Below, one piece after another: positions 6,133 to 13,073 of a DNA stretch of 14,639 nucleotides. The number at the start of each line of letters is the position of its first letter. The stretch's first letter is position 1. The translations under genes and the position numbers were made by a program. Source of the DNA: AC-50 sp035640455 (GTDB taxonomy: Bacteria > Actinomycetota > Thermoleophilia > Gaiellales > Gaiellaceae); the NCBI GenBank assembly GCA_035640455.1, contig DASQWB010000156.1, positions 1 through 14,639 on the forward strand, written 5' to 3'. A model generated the notes under the pieces. That model saw only the letters and a list, made by a program, of their open reading frames with translations. It ran no database searches and was not told the origin of the DNA.

Positions 6133-9100
6133 GCGAGGCCGTCGTGACGCAGCGCGCGCGTCCCGGACGACGCCGGCTTCGTTGGCGAGCTCGGGCGCCG
6201 CTCGTCGTCGCCGCGGCGCGGCTGCGCGGGCACCTAGGTCGGGCGGTACTCGTCGCCGCCGGCATCGCCGCCGCGATCGCGATGCTCGTCGGGGTCGAGG
6301 GCGGGAGCTTGATCGCCCGCGACCGCGCCGTTCAGCGGGCGGTGGCTGCGCTTCCCGCCTCGCAGCAGAGCTTCCGCGTCGACGCGTTCGGCCTCGCACC
6401 CGGCCAGAGCTACGCACAGGCAGACCGCGCGATCCGGGGCACGCTCGCCACGCTCACCGCGCGCCCGCCGCTCCGCGCCATGTTCTTCCGCGAGCTCCGC
6501 GTCGCAGGCGGCCTCGTCCAGCTCGCAGGTCTGGACAACCTCCGCGCGCTCGCGCGCCTGCGCTCCGGCCGCCTTCCGCACACGTGCGTCCCCGCCCGCT
6601 GCGAAGTGCTCGAGCTGGGCACCGGCGGCCGCGCCACCTGGGATCAGCAGGGGATCCACCTCTTCCGTGTGGGCACGGGCGACCTCCGCGATCGCGCCCT
6701 CTATGGCGACTTTCTCCAGCCGACGCCTCAGCTGCACGGCGAGCGTGCGACGACGCTCGTTGCCTCGGGCTCGGCCGCCTTCGACCGACTCCCCGCCCTC
6801 GACGGCATCTACCGCTCGTACAGCTGGATCGCACCGCTCGATCCGCGTCGGCTGCACGTCTGGCAGATCTCGCAGCTGCTCCGACGCGAATCGCTCGCGC
6901 AAGCCCGCCTTGCCCGCTACACGGACGCCTACGAGCTGAGCGGCCCCGACGCCGCGCTCACGGACGCGAGGGCGAAGGGCCGCATCTCGGCCCAGCGGAT
7001 GGTGCTGATCGGCGGAGAGGTCAGCACGCTGCTCTTCGGCTTCGCCCTCGTGTGCGCGATCGGCCTCCGCCGCGGCCTCGCCGCCGAGCGTCGACGCCTG
7101 CTCGAACGCGGCGCCAGGCGCCCGCAGCTGTGGCTTGCCGCCGGCGCAGAGGTGTCCGCGATGAGCCTGGTCGGTGGGCTGGTCGGCGTCGCGGCCGGTG
7201 CCGCGCTCGTCGCCGTCGTCGCTCGTGGCGCGGGACTTCCCGCCGGGGCCGTCCTCGGTCACTCGCTCGGCTCGCCGCTCGGCGTCGCGCTCGTCCTGCT
7301 GGCCTGGCTCGGCGGCACCGCCGCCGTGCTGGTCGCGGGACGCGCGCGGACGGGCGCGCGAAGCGGTCTGGGCCTGCTCGACGTCGCCGCGCTCGGGGCG
7401 GCGGTCGCGATCGGCGTCGGGCTTGCCCGCGGGGGGCTCAACGCCGACACCCTCGCGACCGGCGGCGACGCGACGCTCCTGCTCTTGCTCCCCGGACTCG
7501 TCTCCTTCGTCGCCGCGGTCGCCGCGGGCCGCCTGATCGGGCCGCTCATGCGCGCCGCCGAGCGAGCCGCACGACAAGGCCCCACCGCGCTCCGCCTGGC
7601 CCTGCTCGCGCTCGCCCGCGCGCCGTCGCGCACGATCGCGACGGCCGCCTTCCTGCTCGTCAGCGTCGGCCTCGCGCTGTTCGCGGCGAGCTACCGCGCG
7701 ACACTGGAACGGAGCGCGCGGGACGAGGCGGCGTTCGCCGTGCCGCTCGACTACGTCCTGAGCGAGGGCTCTCAGCTCGTGCGGCCGCTGGACGCCGCGC
7801 CGCTCTCGCGCTACCGGACGATCGGCACGCCCTACCCCCTGTTGCGCCGAAGCGCGACGGTGGCCGGATCGGGCACGAGCCAGCTCAATCCCACCCTGCT
7901 CGGCGTGCCGGCGGATGCGCTCGCCCACCTGCACTGGCGCTCCGACTTCTCGCGCCTCTCGCCTGCCGAGCTGGCCAGACGGATCGGCGCCGACGGCCCG
8001 GCGCGGCTGCGAACGGTCCGACTGACCGATCCTGCCGTCTCGCTGCCGGTGCGCGTCCGCGGCACTCCTGTACGTCTCAGCCTCGCCGTCGCCGACTCGA
8101 GGGGCCGGATTCGTGTCGTGACGCTCGGCGAGCACGGCGCCGGCGCGTGGACGCCGGCCGCCCGGCTGCCACGTGGAACGCGCGAGCTCGTCGGCCTCGA
8201 GGTCTCGCTCGCGAGCGCCGAGCGATTCGGCTACTTCCACCGCGAAGCCGAGGTCGGCGCGACCGGCGCGCCCTCCGGTGAGCTCCAGCTCGGCCCGCTC
8301 CGAGCCGGCCGTCGGATCCTCACGCACTGGCGCGGCTGGGTCACGCGCGGCGGAGCGCGCCTCGCGCACGGGCGCCTCTCCTATGCGTTCAGCCAAGGCC
8401 AGACGATCCTGCTCCGCCTTCCCCAGCCGACCGACGGACGCCCGCTCCGAGTCGTCGTCAGCCCGGAGATTGCGAGCGCGGCCGGGCCGCAGGGCACGAT
8501 CACGCTCGATCTCCAGGACCAGCGCCTGCCGGCGCGGATCGTCGGCGTGGCGACGCGCTTCCCCGACGCGGACCAGCAGGACGAGGGGTTCGTGATCGCG
8601 GACGAGAGCAGGCTCGCCACCGCGCTCGACGCCCGCCTGCCCGGGACCGGGACGCCCGGCGAGCTGTGGCTCTCGGGCGCGCCGCAGGCGGAGCGGTCGC
8701 TCCACCGTCCGCCGTTCTCGGCGCTCGACGTCACATCGCGACGCGAGATCGAGCGCTCGCTCGCCGGCGATCCGCTCGCGCGCGGACTGGAGCTCACCCT
8801 CGGCGTCGCCGCGCTCGCGGCGCTCGCCCTGGCGGCGATCGGCCTCTGGCTCGCGCTCGTCAGCGAGCTGCGCGACGAGCGCGGCGAGCTCTTCGACCTC
8901 GAGGCGCAGGGCGTCTCGCCGGACACGCTGCGCAGGCAGTTCCGTCTTCGCACCGCGATCCTGGTCGCTCTCGGCGCCGTGGGCGGCGCGCTTCTCGGGC
9001 TCCTTCTCTCGCAGCTCGTCGTCGCTCTCGTCCGCGTCTCGGCCGCCGCCGACAGCGCGCGGCCGCCGCTGCGCTTCGAGCCGGCGTGGATCACGACAGC

Positions 9101-9209
9101 GGCAGGCCTCGGCGCGCTCGTCGTCGCGGTGGCGCTGATCGTCGAGCTGACGGCCCGGCGGACCTTCCGCGGCACCACTCCCGAGCGCGCGACGTGGAGC
9201 CTCGAGTGA
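6129..9209 (+). CDS. FtsX/MacB-family ABC transporter permease with a large extracytoplasmic region
   Basis: 1026 residues from GTG 6129, chosen because it overlaps the upstream stop (GTGA) and because sequence upstream of it is CGNR-antisense filler. TM1 is at about 36-56 (LGRAVLVAAGIAAAIAMLVG), then an extracytoplasmic domain of about 230 residues including a close cysteine pair CVPARC (C158 and C163). A first FtsX-like bundle lies at about 290-480 (VSTLLFGFALVCAIGL; MSLVGGLVGVAAGAALVAVV and others). A further TM at about 500-520 (TIATAAFLLVSVGLALFAA) starts a second extracytoplasmic domain of about 360 residues, and a C-terminal FtsX bundle follows at about 890-1005. The DERGELFDLEAQGVSPDTLRRQ loop after the first C-terminal helix is the coupling region that contacts the ATPase. 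The MacB/FtsX family moves lipids, peptides or signals across the membrane without true pumping through a channel. Substrate unknown. It is translationally coupled to the ATPase gene by another GTGA. Confidence 0.9.
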   Translation: MSEAVVTQRARPGRRRLRWRARAPLVVAAARLRGHLGRAVLVAAGIAAAIAMLVGVEGGSLIARDRAVQRAVAALPASQQSFRVDAFGLAPGQSYAQADRAIRGTLATLTARPPLRAMFFRELRVAGGLVQLAGLDNLRALARLRSGRLPHTCVPARCEVLELGTGGRATWDQQGIHLFRVGTGDLRDRALYGDFLQPTPQLHGERATTLVASGSAAFDRLPALDGIYRSYSWIAPLDPRRLHVWQISQLLRRESLAQARLARYTDAYELSGPDAALTDARAKGRISAQRMVLIGGEVSTLLFGFALVCAIGLRRGLAAERRRLLERGARRPQLWLAAGAEVSAMSLVGGLVGVAAGAALVAVVARGAGLPAGAVLGHSLGSPLGVALVLLAWLGGTAAVLVAGRARTGARSGLGLLDVAALGAAVAIGVGLARGGLNADTLATGGDATLLLLLPGLVSFVAAVAAGRLIGPLMRAAERAARQGPTALRLALLALARAPSRTIATAAFLLVSVGLALFAASYRATLERSARDEAAFAVPLDYVLSEGSQLVRPLDAAPLSRYRTIGTPYPLLRRSATVAGSGTSQLNPTLLGVPADALAHLHWRSDFSRLSPAELARRIGADGPARLRTVRLTDPAVSLPVRVRGTPVRLSLAVADSRGRIRVVTLGEHGAGAWTPAARLPRGTRELVGLEVSLASAERFGYFHREAEVGATGAPSGELQLGPLRAGRRILTHWRGWVTRGGARLAHGRLSYAFSQGQTILLRLPQPTDGRPLRVVVSPEIASAAGPQGTITLDLQDQRLPARIVGVATRFPDADQQDEGFVIADESRLATALDARLPGTGTPGELWLSGAPQAERSLHRPPFSALDVTSRREIERSLAGDPLARGLELTLGVAALAALALAAIGLWLALVSELRDERGELFDLEAQGVSPDTLRRQFRLRTAILVALGAVGGALLGLLLSQLVVALVRVSAAADSARPPLRFEPAWITTAAGLGALVVAVALIVELTARRTFRGTTPERATWSLE

Positions 9210-10711
9210 TCGAGGCACGGGACGCCTTTCGCATCTACGGGTCCGCGGCCGGCGGCAGCGTCGCCCTGCAGGGGCTGAACCTCAGGGTCGAACCGGGCGA
9301 GATCGTCGTCGTGCTCGGGCCGAGCGGCTCCGGCAAGACGACGTTGCTGCGCGTGCTGTCGGGCCTCGAGCGGCTCTCGGCCGGCGGCGGCAGCGTGCTC
9401 GGCACCGAGCTGCGCGACGTCGACGACGCGTTCCGTGCGCGCCATCTCGGGCTGCTCGACCAGCATTACGCACGCGCCCTCTCGGCCGACCTGACGTGCC
9501 GCCAGACGGTGGCGCTCCAGCTCGAGCTGCTCGGGCACGACCCTCGCGAGGCGCGCCGCGCAGCCGAGAATCTGCTCGAACGGGTCGGGCTCGCGGACCG
9601 AGCCGACGACCGGCCGGGCTCACTCTCGGGGGGCGAGCAGCAACGCGTCGCCGTCTGCGCCGCCGTCGCGCACCGGCCGGGGTTACTGCTTGCCGACGAG
9701 CCTGCCGGTGAGCTCGACTCCGCCAACGCCGCCACCATCTACCGACTCCTCGGCGAGCTCGTGCGCGGATCGGGCGCGACCGCGCTGATCGTGAGCCACG
9801 ACGCACACGCCGCCTCGATCGCCGACCGGCTCGTCTACATCCGCGACGGCCGCGTCGTCGCGCAGGCGCGGTCCGCAGGCGAGCCGGCGTTCGCGGTCAC
9901 GCACGGCTGGGTGCGTCTGCCCGACGCGGCGCTCGCGCAGGCCGGCCACCCGAGCCTGGTCAAGGTCGCGGCAGACGGGGGACGGCTCGTGCTCCGACCT
10001 GTGGACGGCACGCCCGAGGTCGGCGCGGAGCGGATCGCCGCAGCTCCCGCCTCGGGCGCCGTCGTCGCCGCGGTCGAAGCCGTCGAGAAGCGCTACGGGA
10101 CGCGGATCGTGCTCGACGGCCTCTCCCGCGGCTTCCGGGCCGGCGCCCTGACCGCCGTCGTCGGCCGTTCCGGAAGCGGCAAGACGACGCTCCTCCACCT
10201 CCTCGCCGGCCTCGAGCGCCCCTCCGCCGGCGATGTGACGCTCACAGGCACGTCGCTGGAGGCGCTGACACGGGCCGAGCTCGCGGAGCTGCGACGCAGC
10301 CACGTCGCGCTCGTCACGCAGGAACCCGGACTCGTCCCCTACTTGACCGCGCGCGAGAATGTCGAGCTCGGCCTCTACCTCCGCGGTACCGACGGCAATG
10401 CACGGGAGGCGCTCGCCGAGGTCGGGCTCGTGCCCGATCTGGACGTCCCTGCGGCTCGACTCTCGGCCGGAGAGCGGCAGCGCGTTGCGCTCGCGCGCGC
10501 CCTCGCGACGCGAGCCGAGCTCCTGCTCGTGGACGAGCCCACGGCCCGGCTCGACGAGGAGAACGCGCGCTCGGCGAGCGCCCTCCTCGCGCGCGCGGCG
10601 CAGGAGCGCGGAACCGCGGTCGTCTGCGCCACCCACGACAGCGTGCTGATCGAGCAGGCAGACGAGACGCTCGACCTCGATCCCGAGGCCGCCTACGTAC
10701 TGCCGGTCTAG
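9206..10711 (+). CDS. Fused tandem ABC transporter ATPase (two MacB/LolD-type NBDs) with AbrB-like linker
   Basis: 501 residues from GTG 9206 (GTGA overlap with the permease stop). NBD1 (about 1-220): Walker A GPSGSGKTT (K44), Q-loop Q86, signature LSGGEQQ (140-146), Walker B LLLADEP (D164, E165), switch SHD (H198). NBD2 (about 288-495): Walker A GRSGSGKTT (K326), Q-loop Q372, signature LSAGERQ (419-425), Walker B LLLVDEP (D443, E444), switch THD (H477). All catalytic residues are present in both halves; only the second signature departs (A for the first G). The linker (about 233-266, GWVRLPDAALAQAG then VKVAADGGRLVLRP) has the beta-helix-beta pattern of AbrB/MazE-type hairpins. FtsX/MacB transporters normally use one short ATPase as a homodimer, so a fused heterodimer pairs well with the double-length asymmetric permease encoded just upstream. 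Confidence 0.92.
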   Translation: MIEARDAFRIYGSAAGGSVALQGLNLRVEPGEIVVVLGPSGSGKTTLLRVLSGLERLSAGGGSVLGTELRDVDDAFRARHLGLLDQHYARALSADLTCRQTVALQLELLGHDPREARRAAENLLERVGLADRADDRPGSLSGGEQQRVAVCAAVAHRPGLLLADEPAGELDSANAATIYRLLGELVRGSGATALIVSHDAHAASIADRLVYIRDGRVVAQARSAGEPAFAVTHGWVRLPDAALAQAGHPSLVKVAADGGRLVLRPVDGTPEVGAERIAAAPASGAVVAAVEAVEKRYGTRIVLDGLSRGFRAGALTAVVGRSGSGKTTLLHLLAGLERPSAGDVTLTGTSLEALTRAELAELRRSHVALVTQEPGLVPYLTARENVELGLYLRGTDGNAREALAEVGLVPDLDVPAARLSAGERQRVALARALATRAELLLVDEPTARLDEENARSASALLARAAQERGTAVVCATHDSVLIEQADETLDLDPEAAYVLPV

Positions 10712-10725
10712 CCGCCCACAAAGAG

Positions 10726-10796
10726 GAGGCGAGACCCGCCGCATCGGTCCCGCCTCGTGTCCGCCATGTGCGCGGGTCCCGCCGCATCGGTCCCGC
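10726..10796 (+). terminator. Two tandem near-identical hairpins downstream of the ABC operon
   Basis: A 19-base sequence, CCCGCCGCATCGGTCCCGC, occurs at 10735-10753 and again at 10778-10796. Each copy forms the right side of a hairpin with the same 9-base loop CGCCGCATC. Hairpin 1 is GAGGCGAGACC (10726-10736) with GGTCCCGCCTC (10746-10756), one mismatch. Hairpin 2 is GCGGGTCC (10772-10779) with GGTCCCGC (10789-10796), one T-T mismatch, followed by TCTGTTTG. They begin 15 bases after the ATPase stop and may terminate the operon; the repeated loop is unusual for plain terminators. Confidence 0.5.
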
Positions 10797-10962
10797 TCTG
10801 TTTGACCTTCGGAGTCTGGTCGAGCAGGACGTGTTGATTCCTCCCCCGAAGAGTGGTTCACTTCGCCGCTTCACTTCCCCCTTGTGGGGGAAGCGCGGCC
10901 GTGCCGCATCGCCCATGGTGAGGTTCGACGTGGGGGGCCGCAGCCCACGTTACTCTCCAAGG

Positions 10963-10989
10963 AAGCGGCCTCGGAACCCGGGGCCGCTT
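10963..10989. terminator. Bidirectional intrinsic terminator
   Basis: AAGCGGCC (10963-10970) pairs with GGCCGCTT (10982-10989) across an 11-base loop. On the plus strand TTCCTTTG follows; on the minus strand the stem is preceded by AAAGGAAA and followed by CCTTGG. It lies just beyond the stop of the minus-strand hydrolase remnant at 10998 and faces the ABC operon, the right place to end both transcripts. Confidence 0.55.
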
Positions 10990-10997
10990 TTCCTTTG

Positions 10998-11640
10998 TCA
11001 GGCGCCGGTCGCGGCCGTCACGAACTCGACGAGAAGCGGCCAGTAGCGATCCGGCGCGTCCTTCCAGGTGAAGTGGCCGGCTCCCTCGACCACCTCGAGC
11101 CGAACGGTCGCCGCGGGTAGGGCCTCGACGATCTCGCGGGCGGCGGCCCCCGGGGTGATCGGGTCGAGCTCGCCTACGCAGACCAGCGTCGGGCAATCGA
11201 TGCCGGCCAAGCGGTCGAGGACGTCGAGCTCCCGCATCAGCTCGGAGACCGGGCGCGTTCAGCTCGGCGTTCACGACCGTGCGCGCCCGCTCCTCGTCAC
11301 CCAGCACCCACGGGCCGAAGAGCCTCCAGCAGCGGGCCCCACTCCGCCGAGCTCACCGATCGGCTGTCGCCGCCGTAGAGGCGCTTCGCGATCGCGGCGA
11401 CCTCGTCGCCCCCGGCTCGGCGGAACTCCTCGACGATCCTGCCGAGGTCGAAGCCGCGCGTTCGTGGACTGGAGCACGAGGGCCGCGGCGTGACCGGGGT
11501 GGCGCGACGCATATAGACCATGGCGACGACCCGCCGAGGGAGTGCCCGGCCGAACCGGTCCAGCGGTCCCGGCGAATCAGTGATGGCCGCGCCCGTCCCT
11601 GTGGTGAGGGGCCGTAGTCCGCTCTCCCCGCCAGACGGCC
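10998..11640 (-). pseudogene. Alpha/beta-hydrolase pseudogene with about six frameshifts and a missing N-terminus
   Basis: Family-like pieces follow each other in the right order but in changing frames. GRADYGPLTTGT lies near 11620, the nucleophile elbow AGHSLGG near 11545, VVAMVYMR near 11515, HPGHAAALVLQSTNAR near 11480, FDLGRIVEEFRRAGGDEVAAIAKRLYGGD at about 11450-11365, CWRLFGPWVLGDEERARTVVN at about 11330-11265, and an intact C-terminal third at 11237-10998 (DCPTLVCVGELDPITPG with the acid Asp, and VEGAGHFTWKDAP with the catalytic His). Joins needing a frame change are near 11550, 11530, 11503, 11455, 11338 and 11252. The first strand and oxyanion-hole region expected before GHSLGG is not recognisable. 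Original role was probably a small-molecule alpha/beta hydrolase of the 3-oxoadipate enol-lactonase/haloperoxidase type. The last 79 residues (from ATG 11237) would be the longest intact product and lack the nucleophile. Confidence 0.78.
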
Positions 11641-11689
11641 TCCCACGGACGCGGCCCTCACCGAGCCAGCGCCCACGCGAGCTAGCGAG

Positions 11690-11818
11690 TTAGTAGCCGC
11701 CCGAGGTGTTCGTCTTGCCGCCTTTGTTGTGGTGGCTGTAGCCGCAGCCGGCGGCGGAGACGAGGAGAGTGAGCGCGAGCAGGCCCACGACGATCCGCAC
11801 GAGGACGATCCTCAGCAT
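11690..11818 (-). CDS. Very small predicted lipoprotein (42 aa)
   Basis: ATG 11818 to TAA 11692-11690 encodes 42 residues: a short basic N-terminus (MLRIVLVR), a hydrophobic core (IVVGLLALTLLV), the lipobox-like SAAGC with lipidation cysteine C25, and a 17-residue mature tail rich in Gly, His, Asn, Thr and Lys (GYSHHNKGGKT). This is a complete type II signal peptide with almost no mature protein. It lies 36 bases downstream of the aminopeptidase stop in the same direction and just before the hydrolase pseudogene, so it is probably the last live gene of that operon. No clear Shine-Dalgarno sequence is present. Third codon positions are mostly G/C, supporting real coding. Function unknown; the His/Lys tail might bind metal or cell wall, which is speculation. 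Confidence 0.7.
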   Translation of the reverse strand: MLRIVLVRIVVGLLALTLLVSAAGCGYSHHNKGGKTNTSGGY

Positions 11819-11854
11819 GTCTGTAACTACGGCGCCGCGTGCCGGACGGTTTGG

Positions 11855-13048
11855 CTATGCCAGCACCCACTCGTCGGCGCGCAGGATGGGAACGGCCGCG
11901 CCGCCGCGCTCGAGGCCGTCCACCTCGAGCTCCGGGCCGCCGATCATGAAGTCCGTGTGCACGCTCGACTGGTTGACGGCTCCGGCGTGTTCGCCGTCGA
12001 CGAGGTCCGGGAAGCCCGTGCCGTAGGCCACGTGACAGGTCGCGTTCTCGTCGAAGAGCGTGTTCAGGAACGTGATGCCCGTCTTGCCGACCGGCGAGGA
12101 GCCGTCGACGAGCGCGACCTCGCCGAGCCGGCTCGCCCCATCGTCGCAGGCGAGCTGGGCGCGGACGGCATCCTCGCCGGAGGAGGCGTGCAGCTCGACG
12201 ACGCGGCCGTCGCGGAAGCGGAGCTCGAGGTCGTGGACGAGCGTCCCGGGCAGGCCGAGCGGGCGCGTGGCGCGGACGACCCCGTCCGCGCGCCGCCGGT
12301 CGGGTGTCGTGAACACCTCCTCCGTCGGCAGGTTCGGCACGTGGCGCAGCCCCCACGCCGTCTCGGCCTGAGCCGACTCCCAGAGCGAGCCGGGCAGCAG
12401 CCCGACGGTGAAGTCGCTCCCGCCGCCGCGGAACCGGATCGCGTCGAAGCTGCGCTCCGTGAGCAGCTGGGCACGTTCGGCGAGCCGGTCGACGTGCCGC
12501 CGCCATGCATCGACCGGATCCGGCTCGTCCAGCCGGACCGCCGTCGCCACCGCGTCCCACAGGCGCTCGACGTCCGGCTCCCCGAACACGGCCTCTGCCC
12601 AGCCCGCGTTCGGATAGGCGGCCACCACCCACGAGATGCGCCGCTCCGTCACGACCCGAAGCATCAGGTCGTTGTACTCCGTCATCCGCGCGGCCCCGAC
12701 GCGCCACTGGTCGAGTCCTCCGAGAAGCGCCGGATCGGCCTCGCCGGTAATCGTGATGCGGGCGCCACGCCGCTCGACGAGGTCCTCGAGCCGCGTGATC
12801 CAGTACGGCGGCGTCCACGCGAGCGACTCCTCCCGCCCGAGCTCGACGAGCGCCTTGCGGACATGGTTGTCCTGGTACAGCACGTCGACGTAGCGCGCCC
12901 CCGCCTGGTACGCCGTCCGCGCGAGCGCCTGCGCGAGCGGGGCGTGCTCGACGAAGGCGCTGATCTGCACGTCCTGCCCGGGCTGCAGGTTCAGCCCGAC
13001 GCCGACGATCAGCCGCGCGTAAGCCTCCAGGCGGTCGTCGTTCACCAC
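11855..13048 (-). CDS. M29-family metallo-aminopeptidase (AmpS/aminopeptidase T type)
   Basis: 397 residues from GTG 13048 (a second GTG follows at once at 13045). It matches the thermophilic aminopeptidase family M29 over its full usual length (about 400). The N-terminal alpha/beta domain has LIVGVGLNLQPGQDVQISAF, and the C-terminal domain carries the two-metal site: E243 in NLPTEEVFTTPD, E310 in GEVALVD, H339 in DENATCHVAYG, and H364 and D366 in SVHTDFMIGG. These correspond to the Glu, Glu, His, His, Asp ligands known for AmpT/AmpS. The catalytic tyrosine expected seven residues after the first His appears to be Phe (F346), with Y342 nearby, if my by-eye alignment is right. It releases N-terminal residues from peptides in the cytosol. 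No Shine-Dalgarno is seen; the start is 25 bases after the HD-GYP stop, so the two are probably one operon. Confidence 0.93.
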   Translation of the reverse strand: MVNDDRLEAYARLIVGVGLNLQPGQDVQISAFVEHAPLAQALARTAYQAGARYVDVLYQDNHVRKALVELGREESLAWTPPYWITRLEDLVERRGARITITGEADPALLGGLDQWRVGAARMTEYNDLMLRVVTERRISWVVAAYPNAGWAEAVFGEPDVERLWDAVATAVRLDEPDPVDAWRRHVDRLAERAQLLTERSFDAIRFRGGGSDFTVGLLPGSLWESAQAETAWGLRHVPNLPTEEVFTTPDRRRADGVVRATRPLGLPGTLVHDLELRFRDGRVVELHASSGEDAVRAQLACDDGASRLGEVALVDGSSPVGKTGITFLNTLFDENATCHVAYGTGFPDLVDGEHAGAVNQSSVHTDFMIGGPELEVDGLERGGAAVPILRADEWVLA

Positions 13049-13073
13049 AAGGGCGAACCGTAGTCAGCGGCGG

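Larger units (their letters stand above)
10712..10997. other. Gene-free, hairpin-rich spacer between the ABC operon and the convergent minus-strand cluster
   Basis: No open frame with coding character is seen on either strand. Besides the tandem hairpins at its left end and the terminator at its right end it holds a perfect stem CTTCCCCC-TTGT-GGGGGAAG (10874-10893), a direct repeat TTCACTTC (10857-10864 and 10870-10877), and a second stem ACGTGGG...CCCACGT (10928-10934 with 10944-10950). I recognise no known RNA family. A small structured RNA or degraded mobile or repetitive element would both fit. Confidence 0.45.

Noticed and set aside
6234..9218. 994-codon open frame on the minus strand across the permease gene
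   Set aside because: Arg/Glu/Ala-rich, low complexity, no recognisable family or membrane pattern; it is the usual stop-free antisense frame of a GC-rich gene whose plus strand clearly encodes FtsX-type helices.
9683..10861. 392-codon minus-strand open frame over the ABC ATPase and spacer
   Set aside because: No family features; opposite strand has two complete sets of ABC motifs.
10768..11046. 92-codon plus-strand ORF in the hairpin-rich spacer
   Set aside because: Runs through several hairpins and the terminator, no coding bias or recognisable domain, and overlaps the end of the opposite-strand hydrolase remnant.
11729..13063. 444-codon plus-strand open frame opposite the aminopeptidase
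   Set aside because: Antisense filler; the minus strand carries a full-length M29 enzyme with metal ligands in place.
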